From Candidatus Aminicenantota bacterium (GTDB lineage: Bacteria > Acidobacteriota > Aminicenantia > UBA2199): a stretch of 6,617 bases of DNA. This document shows positions 1-5,830 of this stretch, piece after piece; the stretch's first letter is position 1, and the number at the start of each line of letters is the position of its first letter. The notes under the pieces are model-generated. The model ran no database searches. It was not told the origin of the DNA and was given only the letters and a program-made list of their open reading frames with translations. Position numbers and translations under genes: made by a program. Location: NCBI GenBank assembly GCA_020355945.1, contig CP070627.1:1749116-1755732 (forward strand), written 5' to 3'.

Positions 1-155
1 GGCTCGTTCCAAAAATAACCTATCATTCTCGCTGGTTCTGAACGTGAATAGCTGCGTTGTTCTTCCTCGACATAGCCCCACTATGCCTCGTCATCACGCC
101 TTGTTCTTCACGCTCAGCCCTCACCGATAACGATACGTTATTTTTGGAACGAACC
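1..155. repeat. 155-base imperfect palindrome, MITE-like element
   Basis: Bases 1-31 and the reverse complement of 125-155 match at 27 of 31 positions (mismatches at 3, 20, 25 and 28). The outer ends share the core TCGTTCCAAAAATAAC. After a one-base offset, a second arm pairs 38-48 (CTGAACGTGAA) with 107-117 (TTCACGCTCAG) at 10 of 11. At the exact centre CATAG (71-75) faces CTATG (81-85) around the loop CCCCA. The arms also carry a 9-base direct repeat, TTGTTCTTC, at 57-65 and 101-109. There is no ORF of note. Long terminal inverted repeats, small size and a position just outside the last gene fit a non-autonomous transposable element or an intergenic palindromic repeat. A target-site duplication cannot be tested because the left flank is outside the window. 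It may also act as a terminator or mRNA-end structure for the minus-strand operon. Confidence 0.75.
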
Positions 156-161
156 ACTAGC

Positions 162-183
162 ACCCAGTCAGCAATCACTGGGT
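162..183 (-). other. Small hairpin downstream of the last operon gene
   Basis: A perfect 7-base stem, ACCCAGT (162-168) with ACTGGGT (177-183), encloses an 8-base loop. It starts about 9 bases past the TGA stop of the sulfotransferase gene ending at 193. On the minus strand it is followed by GCTAGTGG, not a T tract, so it does not meet the pattern of an intrinsic terminator. It could stabilise the transcript end, or end transcription together with the adjacent palindrome. The role is inferred from position only. Confidence 0.4.
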
Positions 184-192
184 TGATGTCTT

Positions 193-1122
193 TCAGGATA
201 AGGTTCTAAAGGGAATTTTAGAGAAATTATGTTCTTTGAGATACCTTTTGTATTTGTAAAATCCCAGGTATTTGCTGCCGGAAGAAATGTTTTTATTGGA
301 AAACGTATAACCGTACTTTTTTATGAAAGGATTGTTTAAAAAAACATAATTTATGAAAGCTTTTGTGACGCCGTTTAGTTGGGTTTTCCATTTATCGATA
401 TTATTTTTATCAAGATTGCTGTTATACATGGATTCCGAATACCATATACCGTGTTTGGTCATGGTTTCCTGTCCCGGATGATCCGTATCCCCGGGTTTGA
501 GCATTCTCTCATCGAAAGGGACGCCGATAAATGAGCATAACTGTTTGATTTCCGGGAGAGGTTCTCCTAAAAGTTTCTCGTACTTAATAGTCAGAATTTT
601 ACCCGGGTACTTCTTGTCAAGTTGGTAAATTAATTTTAAGACCGACTCGAAATAGTAACAGGCCAGGCTTATATTTTTTGTGAAATCAGGTGGGATGACC
701 CCGACTTTTTTTGCACGTTTGGCTACATGAATCATCGAGGCGATGACTGCATGGGGATACCGGATAATGTAGATAAATTTTGCTTCCGGCAGTATTTCCA
801 TCAAATCTTTAAATGCCAGGATATTCCAGGGTGTTTTTTCACTGGCAAAGGAACAATTGTGCTTCCGGGCCACAGGAGACAAAAAACTTTTTATAAGATT
901 GGCAATACTTTTGTCTACATCTTGCTGGTTAAGGTATGTGTCAATCCTTCCAATTTTAATTGAACGATGTAATTTCCGTCTTAAATCAATAATATTGCAA
1001 ATCCGGTCAAATTCCGGCCCGCCGTAAATATCCGGGTGACAATCCAGGATATTTTGGACAAGAGTGGTTCCGGACCTTGGGACTCCAGCTACAAATATCA
1101 ATTTTTCTTGCTGCCCTTCCAT
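193..1122 (-). CDS. Sulfotransferase family protein (PAPS-dependent type)
   Basis: This 309-residue protein has the layout of bacterial PAPS-dependent sulfotransferases of the Sulfotransfer_3 type, which move a sulfuryl group from PAPS to a hydroxyl or amine on a sugar, lipid or other acceptor. The 5'-phosphosulfate loop is VAGVPRSGTTL at residues 11-21. EKTPW follows at 95-99. The 3'-phosphate-binding segment IYIIRYPHAVIASM lies at 117-130, with R121 and S129 as the expected ligands. The C-terminal DKWKTQL (243-249) resembles a conserved tryptophan region of the family. There is no signal peptide or membrane segment, so it is probably cytoplasmic. The ATG start is 3 bases after the preceding stop codon, with no clear Shine-Dalgarno sequence except a distant AAGGGAAA, which suggests translational coupling. 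It is the last gene of the operon. The fold and donor are well supported; the acceptor is unknown, and a surface glycan is inferred from the neighbours. Confidence 0.88.
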   Translation of the reverse strand: MEGQQEKLIFVAGVPRSGTTLVQNILDCHPDIYGGPEFDRICNIIDLRRKLHRSIKIGRIDTYLNQQDVDKSIANLIKSFLSPVARKHNCSFASEKTPWNILAFKDLMEILPEAKFIYIIRYPHAVIASMIHVAKRAKKVGVIPPDFTKNISLACYYFESVLKLIYQLDKKYPGKILTIKYEKLLGEPLPEIKQLCSFIGVPFDERMLKPGDTDHPGQETMTKHGIWYSESMYNSNLDKNNIDKWKTQLNGVTKAFINYVFLNNPFIKKYGYTFSNKNISSGSKYLGFYKYKRYLKEHNFSKIPFRTLS

Positions 1123-1125
1123 ATT

Positions 1126-1938
1126 TTATGAATTGTATTTTCCCTTCAGCATATTCAAGTGCTTCATACATATGGGGGAATTGTTAAACCGGCGGCAGTA
1201 GGACTTCTCCAGTTTTGACAGTATTCTTAATGCCTCTCTCTCATTGTGCTCCACATATTCTTTAAAGCGTTCATCTTGCCATTCCCTTAGCTCACCGATG
1301 TGAAATGTTAAATGCAAGTCTTCGAAAAGCTTGAATTTTTTGGCTTTGCAGATAAGATTCGTTATAAGTGTCACCCCGATTTTCGTTGTACCGATGCAAA
1401 TCTGGCCCAGCTCAAGTTTTTTATAAAGTTTTCTACGAAAGACAAAACAATCAAACCCGGGATGCTTTTTCCCGATTTCCGCATACATCAAGGGAATCTC
1501 ACCTGGTGATGAGTACCTGTCCGGTATTGACCTTCTGTTAATGACAAAAGCGTCGTATCCTTGTTCGATGATCCCCCCTACAGATAAATAGAATTGAGGC
1601 ATTAATGCTATATCAGCATTGGTATATATTAAATACTCTGCTGTTGAATAGTAATAAAGTCTATCTAAGATATCTTTGATAAAAGGAAGCTTACGCTTTT
1701 CCCTAAAATCTTTCAAATCTAGAATTGACCGGTCAAGATTAGGCGTTTTTAAAAAAAAATCCGGGATAATTTGTAAGTCTTCCTCATATTGGGCCGTAAA
1801 TAAATCTACCTCCAACTTAGTATTGGCAAACATTTTGGCGATTCTCATGGTTTCAAAGGTGGTGGGTTGGGCCATATACAGATCCGAGGATTTTTTAACT
1901 TTCACCGGGTTAATAATATGGGCAATTTTCAGCATCAT
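1126..1938 (-). CDS. Putative GT-A-type glycosyltransferase, uncharacterised family
   Basis: This 270-residue protein has no named family that I can assign firmly. The N-terminus KIAHIINPV (4-12) is a typical beta-strand start. At residues 102-117, YLIYTNADIALMPQFY has the shape of the metal-binding DXD region of GT-A glycosyltransferases, with N107-A108-D109 in that place. INRRSIP (133-139) and HPGFDCFVFRR (159-169) follow, resembling the acceptor-side strands of such enzymes. A charged, probably helical tail runs from about 216 (ELREW) to the end. No membrane segment or signal peptide is visible. It lies between GT2 and sulfotransferase genes, 8 and 3 bases away, which supports a role in glycan assembly. 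Two ATG codons are adjacent; the first is preferred because AGGGGG lies upstream in the end of the GT2 gene. A run of nine T on the coding strand (1751-1759) encodes part of DFFLK. Gene certain; function inferred. Confidence 0.6.
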   Translation of the reverse strand: MMLKIAHIINPVKVKKSSDLYMAQPTTFETMRIAKMFANTKLEVDLFTAQYEEDLQIIPDFFLKTPNLDRSILDLKDFREKRKLPFIKDILDRLYYYSTAEYLIYTNADIALMPQFYLSVGGIIEQGYDAFVINRRSIPDRYSSPGEIPLMYAEIGKKHPGFDCFVFRRKLYKKLELGQICIGTTKIGVTLITNLICKAKKFKLFEDLHLTFHIGELREWQDERFKEYVEHNEREALRILSKLEKSYCRRFNNSPICMKHLNMLKGKYNS

Positions 1939-1946
1939 CGGTTACT

Positions 1947-2900
1947 TTACACCCCCTGACGCTCTTTGAATGTCATCCATTCCGGCTTTGAAATGATTTT
2001 TGTGATAGCTGCAAATTTTGCTGAAAGTACCTTGAGCAGGGTCCCATCGTCGTACAGATTTCTTTTTTTATTGTAATGGTAAATTTTTTGCAGCCACTCA
2101 TTGGCTTCCCACAGCCGTTGAAAGGGGAATTCCTTTCGAAATAGTCGGGTCAACTCAAAGTGTAATTCAATTTCTTTGGCAGATGGATTAATGCCCAATT
2201 CCAGCAATTGGGATTTCCGGATTTCATTGGCCTGTTTGATATTTTCTTCCATATGAACCTGGCTGATACTGTCCGGATGCACCCGGTATTTAAGCAAGAC
2301 TTTTTCCAGGTTTGACAGGTCATATTTTCCCGAGATGCGGGCCCAGAGGTCATAATCCTCAGCCCGGTTAAATGCCTCACTGTATAAATATCCTTCCCGG
2401 TCCAACACTTCCTTTCGAATGATCACTGTGGGGTGTTTGAGGACGCAGTTGAATAGAAACCAACACCGGATTTCTTCCGGGTTCGATGGGTTTTTCAACA
2501 CATTATTTTCCAACGCATCAATTTTTGCCCCGATAAAGGTTACCCATGTACCGCAGACAGCGATGTTTCGATGGGATTCCATAAATTTATATTGCTCCTC
2601 CAACCGCGTTGGTAGACTGATGTCATCAGCGTCCATCCTGGCAATGTACTTGCCCCTGGCCCGGGCAATGCCTCGATTCAGGTTCCTGACGAGGCCGGAG
2701 TTTTTATTATTTTGAATCAATTTGATTCTTGTATCCCGATAACTTTTAATGATCTCCGGGCTCTTATCGGTAGAACCATCATCGATGATAAGGAATTCGA
2801 AATTTTCCAGTGATTGATTTAGTATACTTTCAATTGCCTCTTCCAGGAATTTTTCGCCATTGTAAACCGACATTAAAACCGTAATTTCAGGTTTTAACAT
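1947..2900 (-). CDS. Glycosyltransferase family 2 protein
   Basis: This 317-residue GT2 enzyme transfers a sugar from a nucleotide donor with inversion at the anomeric centre. The GT-A domain begins at once: ITVLMSVYNGEKFLEEAIES (6-25) is the classic N-terminal signature. IIDDGSTD (38-45) provides the nucleotide-binding aspartates. ARMDADD (87-93) holds the DXD metal site (D90-A91-D92). EDYDLWARI (181-189) gives the ED catalytic-base motif, followed by YRVHPDSIS (205-213). The C-terminal 100 residues are helical and basic, without an obvious transmembrane segment, so it probably acts at the cytoplasmic face of the membrane on a lipid-linked acceptor. A good Shine-Dalgarno sequence supports the ATG. 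It starts 3 bases after the short sulfotransferase and ends 8 bases before the putative GT-A gene. The family is certain; donor and acceptor sugars cannot be read from the sequence. Confidence 0.95.
   Translation of the reverse strand: MLKPEITVLMSVYNGEKFLEEAIESILNQSLENFEFLIIDDGSTDKSPEIIKSYRDTRIKLIQNNKNSGLVRNLNRGIARARGKYIARMDADDISLPTRLEEQYKFMESHRNIAVCGTWVTFIGAKIDALENNVLKNPSNPEEIRCWFLFNCVLKHPTVIIRKEVLDREGYLYSEAFNRAEDYDLWARISGKYDLSNLEKVLLKYRVHPDSISQVHMEENIKQANEIRKSQLLELGINPSAKEIELHFELTRLFRKEFPFQRLWEANEWLQKIYHYNKKRNLYDDGTLLKVLSAKFAAITKIISKPEWMTFKERQGV
1952..1957 (-). promoter_or_regulatory. Ribosome binding site for the gene starting at 1938
   Basis: AGGGGG on the minus strand lies inside the last codons of the GT2 gene, 13 bases before the first of two adjacent ATG codons. 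The spacing is long, so it favours the first ATG over the second. It also implies that translation of this gene is coupled to its upstream neighbour. Confidence 0.4.
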
Positions 2901-2903
2901 TTT

Positions 2904-3662
2904 TTAGCTCACTCCTGCCAATTTACAAAGTTTGTGATATATATCTCCTACATCATCGGGTATTTTGCTGTCATCCGGTAATGAGCGGTTAAGTCTTTTT
3001 TCCGGAAAAGTTTTATCGATAACGGCATTGGTAAAGCGTTGAATTTTATTTAATCCTTCTTCTTCGAGTAATTGATCGTAGTGAAGGAAGAGCCAATCTC
3101 CATCGGTGCTGTGTTCATACAGGATATGCGAATACATCAATTTCCAGAGTTTCATAGCGTCACTGAAATTATATCTTAAATACTCCAATCGGCGTGAACC
3201 CTGTATTTGTTTTAAGATACTCTTTGCGGTTGCGGTAGGGTGCCTGAAAATACAAAGGAATACAGTGTTTTTAGGTAAAAAAGGTCTCCAAATGGGGAGT
3301 GTATAAGAGAATCTCGGGTCTTTAAAACAAAAGGGGGCCCTGGCGATTTCCTTTCGAATACGTTGGTTAATGAATTCGTCTGTTTTCATTCGCTTTCTTA
3401 AACTGACTTTCGCTAACCAGTAGTGTCCTTTGGCCAGGTTTTTTTTTAAAAAAAAATCGATAAACAAAGGTTTTTTTTTCACTACTTTTCTTAATATATC
3501 TTCATTAATTTGTTCAATATCAAATGACTCGAAGAATCCTTTGGGATTCGTATGGGTGGCGGGCATCAGGTTTTCACCCATATAATACCCGGCCTTACTT
3601 AAAATACCGGCAGCCATACTGGTGCCGCTCCTGCCGGAACCTAAGATGAGTACATTTTTCAT
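2904..3662 (-). CDS. Short P-loop sulfotransferase-like protein
   Basis: This 252-residue protein is a second, divergent member of the sulfotransferase superfamily. The N-terminal strand and P-loop read VLILGSGRSGTSM (4-16), the site for the 5'-phosphosulfate of PAPS. NPKGFFES (39-46) and KDPRFSYTLP (114-123) are segments I associate with this subfamily, which differs from the protein encoded at 193-1122. CIFRHPTATAKSI (137-149) is the 3'-phosphate-binding motif with R140 and S148. HYDQLLEE (194-201) precedes the helical C-terminus. It lacks a signal peptide and membrane helices. The gene starts 16 bases after the radical SAM gene with no convincing Shine-Dalgarno sequence. Codons 62-75 contain three 9-base homopolymer runs, and the frame is intact as read. 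It probably sulfates a glycan made by the neighbouring glycosyltransferases; some relatives in bacteria are of unknown substrate, so the acceptor is a guess. Confidence 0.82.
   Translation of the reverse strand: MKNVLILGSGRSGTSMAAGILSKAGYYMGENLMPATHTNPKGFFESFDIEQINEDILRKVVKKKPLFIDFFLKKNLAKGHYWLAKVSLRKRMKTDEFINQRIRKEIARAPFCFKDPRFSYTLPIWRPFLPKNTVFLCIFRHPTATAKSILKQIQGSRRLEYLRYNFSDAMKLWKLMYSHILYEHSTDGDWLFLHYDQLLEEEGLNKIQRFTNAVIDKTFPEKRLNRSLPDDSKIPDDVGDIYHKLCKLAGVS
2912..2916 (-). promoter_or_regulatory. Shine-Dalgarno sequence for the GT2 gene
   Basis: AGGAG on the minus strand lies 11 bases before the ATG at 2900, within the last codons of the preceding sulfotransferase gene. It is the clearest ribosome binding site in the window. 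It confirms the GT2 start and points to translational coupling across the 3-base gap. Confidence 0.65.
3439..3479 (-). repeat. Cluster of three 9-base homopolymer tracts inside the sulfotransferase gene
   Basis: On the plus strand this is T9 (3439-3447) directly followed by A9 (3448-3456), then a 14-base spacer and another T9 (3471-3479). It encodes KKK, DFFL and LKKN in the short sulfotransferase. T9A9 is a perfect palindrome. Such runs are prone to strand slippage, and a change of one base would truncate the protein. In the sequence given all frames are preserved. Confidence 0.6.
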
Positions 3663-3678
3663 TTAATTTCGAAATATT

Positions 3679-4926
3679 CTAAAGATAAATCGTTGCATTT
3701 TGGGGAATAAGCCCTGAATATTTTTCTTTGATTTCCTCGATTTTTTTGTTTGAATAAAGTGAATTCTCCCAATTCCTGGGACTTGTTGTAACTACACCGT
3801 ATTTCTTTTTGAATAATTCTTCGGTGCCATGATGAACAACAAATTTGAACCAGTTATATTTTACAAAATTAGTATCACACTCATTATTTATCCGATTCAT
3901 TAACTGGAGTGTCTCCTTCCGGTCGTTTTCAGTCTGGTCAGGGTAACAAAAAATCAGTTGAACCACAGCCATGATTTTGTGAGTAGTTAAACATTTTACA
4001 AAGTCCAGCACCAGGGAGTTACTAAATTCGACTTTATTCATGCTTTTTCTCTCTCGTATCGACCCGGATTCGACTCCTAACCGGGCTTCCCTGACTCCGG
4101 CATCCGCCATTTGCGGGATATAACGTTCATAACCTTCTTTTATTTGCAGCCCGAAAATATGCCCAAAGGGTTTCTGCTGCAATTGTGCTAAGCGAGTAAA
4201 CAGCTCCTCCGTCCGCCTGGCATTCACATTAATATTTGGATCATTATAGGTCACCCTTTTAATATTGGGTATTTCTTTAAATTGTTTTACGACGGATTCA
4301 ATGGAATGAAAAAAATAGGGGTAATTGGAAGTACAAAAATTGCACCGATTGGGACACCCCCTGGTGGTGACCACCGGAAGAGCACCATAGTAGTCCTCGA
4401 TTGAACAATCCGTAAAATCAGGGAAATATTCTTTATGGCGGTTTAGCGATTTCCGGATTACCCCATTTTTTTTTATAGCTTCCAATACGCCTTCTTCCCC
4501 ATAACCGACAACAATGGCATCGTAGTATCCAGGGTTTAACAGGCGCTGCTGATAATACGTGGTATGGGGCCCACCGGCAATGCATTTGACATGCCTGGAT
4601 ATTCGCCTGGCCATTTCATTGCCAAAATCGACGGTTGGATAGGATAGATGAAAACCGACAACATCGGGTGCCCGGCTCAGGATTGCATCACAATAGTCTT
4701 CTATTCTGCTGTATGCATACTCAACCGCGGGATGGTTATCCGGCAAAACGAAATCTCTATTATAATCATCCATTAGAGTGGCGGTATTTTTTTTTACATC
4801 AAGATTTATATCATATATAGATACGTTGTGACCTTCGTTTTTTAAAACATTACTTAGATATGCCAGGCCAATAGGAGGTCCGGCCCGGGGATCCATAAAA
4901 GGGGGTCTTACCAGCACAATTTTCAT
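3679..4926 (-). CDS. Radical SAM protein with B12-binding-like N-terminal domain
   Basis: This 415-residue protein belongs to the cobalamin-binding-domain type of radical SAM enzymes. Residues 1-150 form the Rossmann-like B12 domain: MKIVLVRPPF at the start, GPPIGLAYLSNVLKNEGH (16-33), IAGGPHTTYY (116-125) and VVGYGEEGVLEA (139-150). The DxHxxG motif of base-off cobalamin binders is absent, as in many members of this class. The radical SAM core follows with TTRGCPNRCNFC (187-198), whose C191, C195 and C198 form the CX3CX2C site for the [4Fe-4S] cluster. YNDPNINVN (227-235) and LGVESGSIRERKSMNK (283-298) are typical barrel strands. The C-terminal domain is short, ending about 50 residues after HHGTEE. 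It starts 2 bases after the methyltransferase stop, with no clear ribosome binding site. Family members perform C- or P-methylation, rearrangements and other radical reactions. The exact reaction is unknown; glycan or lipid modification is inferred. Confidence 0.9.
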   Translation of the reverse strand: MKIVLVRPPFMDPRAGPPIGLAYLSNVLKNEGHNVSIYDINLDVKKNTATLMDDYNRDFVLPDNHPAVEYAYSRIEDYCDAILSRAPDVVGFHLSYPTVDFGNEMARRISRHVKCIAGGPHTTYYQQRLLNPGYYDAIVVGYGEEGVLEAIKKNGVIRKSLNRHKEYFPDFTDCSIEDYYGALPVVTTRGCPNRCNFCTSNYPYFFHSIESVVKQFKEIPNIKRVTYNDPNINVNARRTEELFTRLAQLQQKPFGHIFGLQIKEGYERYIPQMADAGVREARLGVESGSIRERKSMNKVEFSNSLVLDFVKCLTTHKIMAVVQLIFCYPDQTENDRKETLQLMNRINNECDTNFVKYNWFKFVVHHGTEELFKKKYGVVTTSPRNWENSLYSNKKIEEIKEKYSGLIPQNATIYL

Positions 4927-4928
4927 TG

Positions 4929-5798
4929 CTATGGGTTGGGGGTACCGTCCCCTTTTTGAAATATTAACACATCCTGGAAAAAAATGCCGGGAATCTCTTT
5001 CCAGTTTCCATTGTAAACATCTGAAATCTCAAGGTTTGAATGTTCCACCAGCATTTTCATTCCCTGTTCATCCACGGCGATTGCTTTTTCCGGGACATCA
5101 AACAAATAGTACCAATGTTGGGAATCATAAGCTTTATTTTCAAAAATCCACTTGCATTGATTGAACATATGATATCTCCCGATCTCATTTTTTCTTATTT
5201 TAAGGGATTCATAATACTCCCGGTTGAGATAAAAAAAGGTGATAATTGCTTTTTTCCCCGGTTTTAATACCCGTTCAACCTCTTTTAAATAAAATAAAGC
5301 ATCCTCTTCCCTCAAATGGGTCCAGACCGACAGCGCGGTTACCAGGTCGAAGCTATCGGATTCCAGTGGCCATTTTTCTCTTCTATCCGGCTGATTGCCC
5401 GCATAAACTGAATTTTTTACATTATGATGAATGAAACTGTAATTATCGAAGTTATAATGGTTTTTACAAAAATCAATGGAATTTTTATCGACATCTAATC
5501 CTATATATTCCCCATTATTCCCAACAAAAAGTTCGGCTGAGATTCCCAGTATCCCTGTCCCGCATCCGACGTCTAAGATTCGATTACCGGTTTTTTTATC
5601 CAGCATTTGGTACATGATGGTCTGGAAAATACCGATCACATGGCACCATTCGCCGTATGCGTGCTTCCCGCCGGTTCTATTCTCTTTACCGGGTACAAGC
5701 CTTATATTTTGGGTTCGTTTAATATCTTTCCGATCCATTTGCAGGAATATTTCATCGATTTGAGACTCCCGCGATCTCTCCTTGGAATTTGTTCCCAT
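4929..5798 (-). CDS. Class I SAM-dependent methyltransferase
   Basis: This 289-residue protein has the Rossmann fold of class I methyltransferases. Motif I, ILDVGCGTG, is at residues 74-82 and binds the methionine part of SAM. Motif II, YIGLDVDKNSI (98-108), supplies acidic D102 for the ribose. FDLVTALSVWTHL (150-162) is motif IV/V, and LKEVERVLKPGK (171-182) is the usual helix and turn before strand 5. About 70 residues of N-terminal extension are charged, and the C-terminal part (200-289) probably shapes the acceptor site. It lacks membrane segments. GGGGA is 8 bases before the ATG, supporting the chosen start over M21. The gene follows the partial glycosyltransferase-like gene by 32 bases, the largest gap in the operon, and is nearly fused to the radical SAM gene. 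O-methylation of a sugar is plausible but inferred. The last residues, GDGTPNP, come from a locally GC-rich patch that may be a later addition. Confidence 0.9.
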   Translation of the reverse strand: MGTNSKERSRESQIDEIFLQMDRKDIKRTQNIRLVPGKENRTGGKHAYGEWCHVIGIFQTIMYQMLDKKTGNRILDVGCGTGILGISAELFVGNNGEYIGLDVDKNSIDFCKNHYNFDNYSFIHHNVKNSVYAGNQPDRREKWPLESDSFDLVTALSVWTHLREEDALFYLKEVERVLKPGKKAIITFFYLNREYYESLKIRKNEIGRYHMFNQCKWIFENKAYDSQHWYYLFDVPEKAIAVDEQGMKMLVEHSNLEISDVYNGNWKEIPGIFFQDVLIFQKGDGTPNP

Positions 5799-5806
5799 TT
5801 TTCTTT

Positions 5807-5811
5807 TCCCC
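5807..5811 (-). promoter_or_regulatory. Shine-Dalgarno sequence for the methyltransferase gene
   Basis: GGGGA on the minus strand, followed by AAAGAAAA and the ATG at 5798, gives a spacing of 8 bases. It lies in the 32-base gap after the preceding gene and supports the start used here. No promoter-like -35/-10 pair is evident in that gap. Confidence 0.45.
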
Positions 5812-5830
5812 GGTTTACAAAACTTATAGA

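Noticed and set aside
1..155. CRISPR repeat or small protein gene in the left end
   Set aside because: The repeats are inverted about one centre, not regularly spaced direct repeats with unique spacers, and no coding frame of useful length with a start signal is present.
162..183. Intrinsic (rho-independent) terminator
   Set aside because: The stem is only 7 bases and is followed on the minus strand by GCTAGTGG, not a T run. It is kept only as a hairpin.
1676..1969. Plus-strand ORF of 97 codons opposite the putative GT-A gene
   Set aside because: It overlaps a well-supported minus-strand gene, has no recognisable motif, and lacks neighbours on its strand. The same applies to the other plus-strand ORFs (for example 2419-2715, 5476-5763 and 5607-5885).
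2150..2380. Minus-strand ORF of 76 codons within the GT2 gene
   Set aside because: It lies in another frame of the GT2 coding region, whose EDYDLWARI and YRVHPDSIS motifs cover the same bases. It is a shadow.
3439..3479. Frameshift or pseudogene in the short sulfotransferase
   Set aside because: Despite the long homopolymers the frame is open from start to stop, and motifs on both sides of the tracts (GSGRSGTS and KDPRFSY) are in the same frame.
5799..5830. Internal promoter in the largest gap of the operon
   Set aside because: At 32 bases it is too short for a full promoter by itself, and I see no convincing -35/-10 pair. It contains a ribosome binding site instead.
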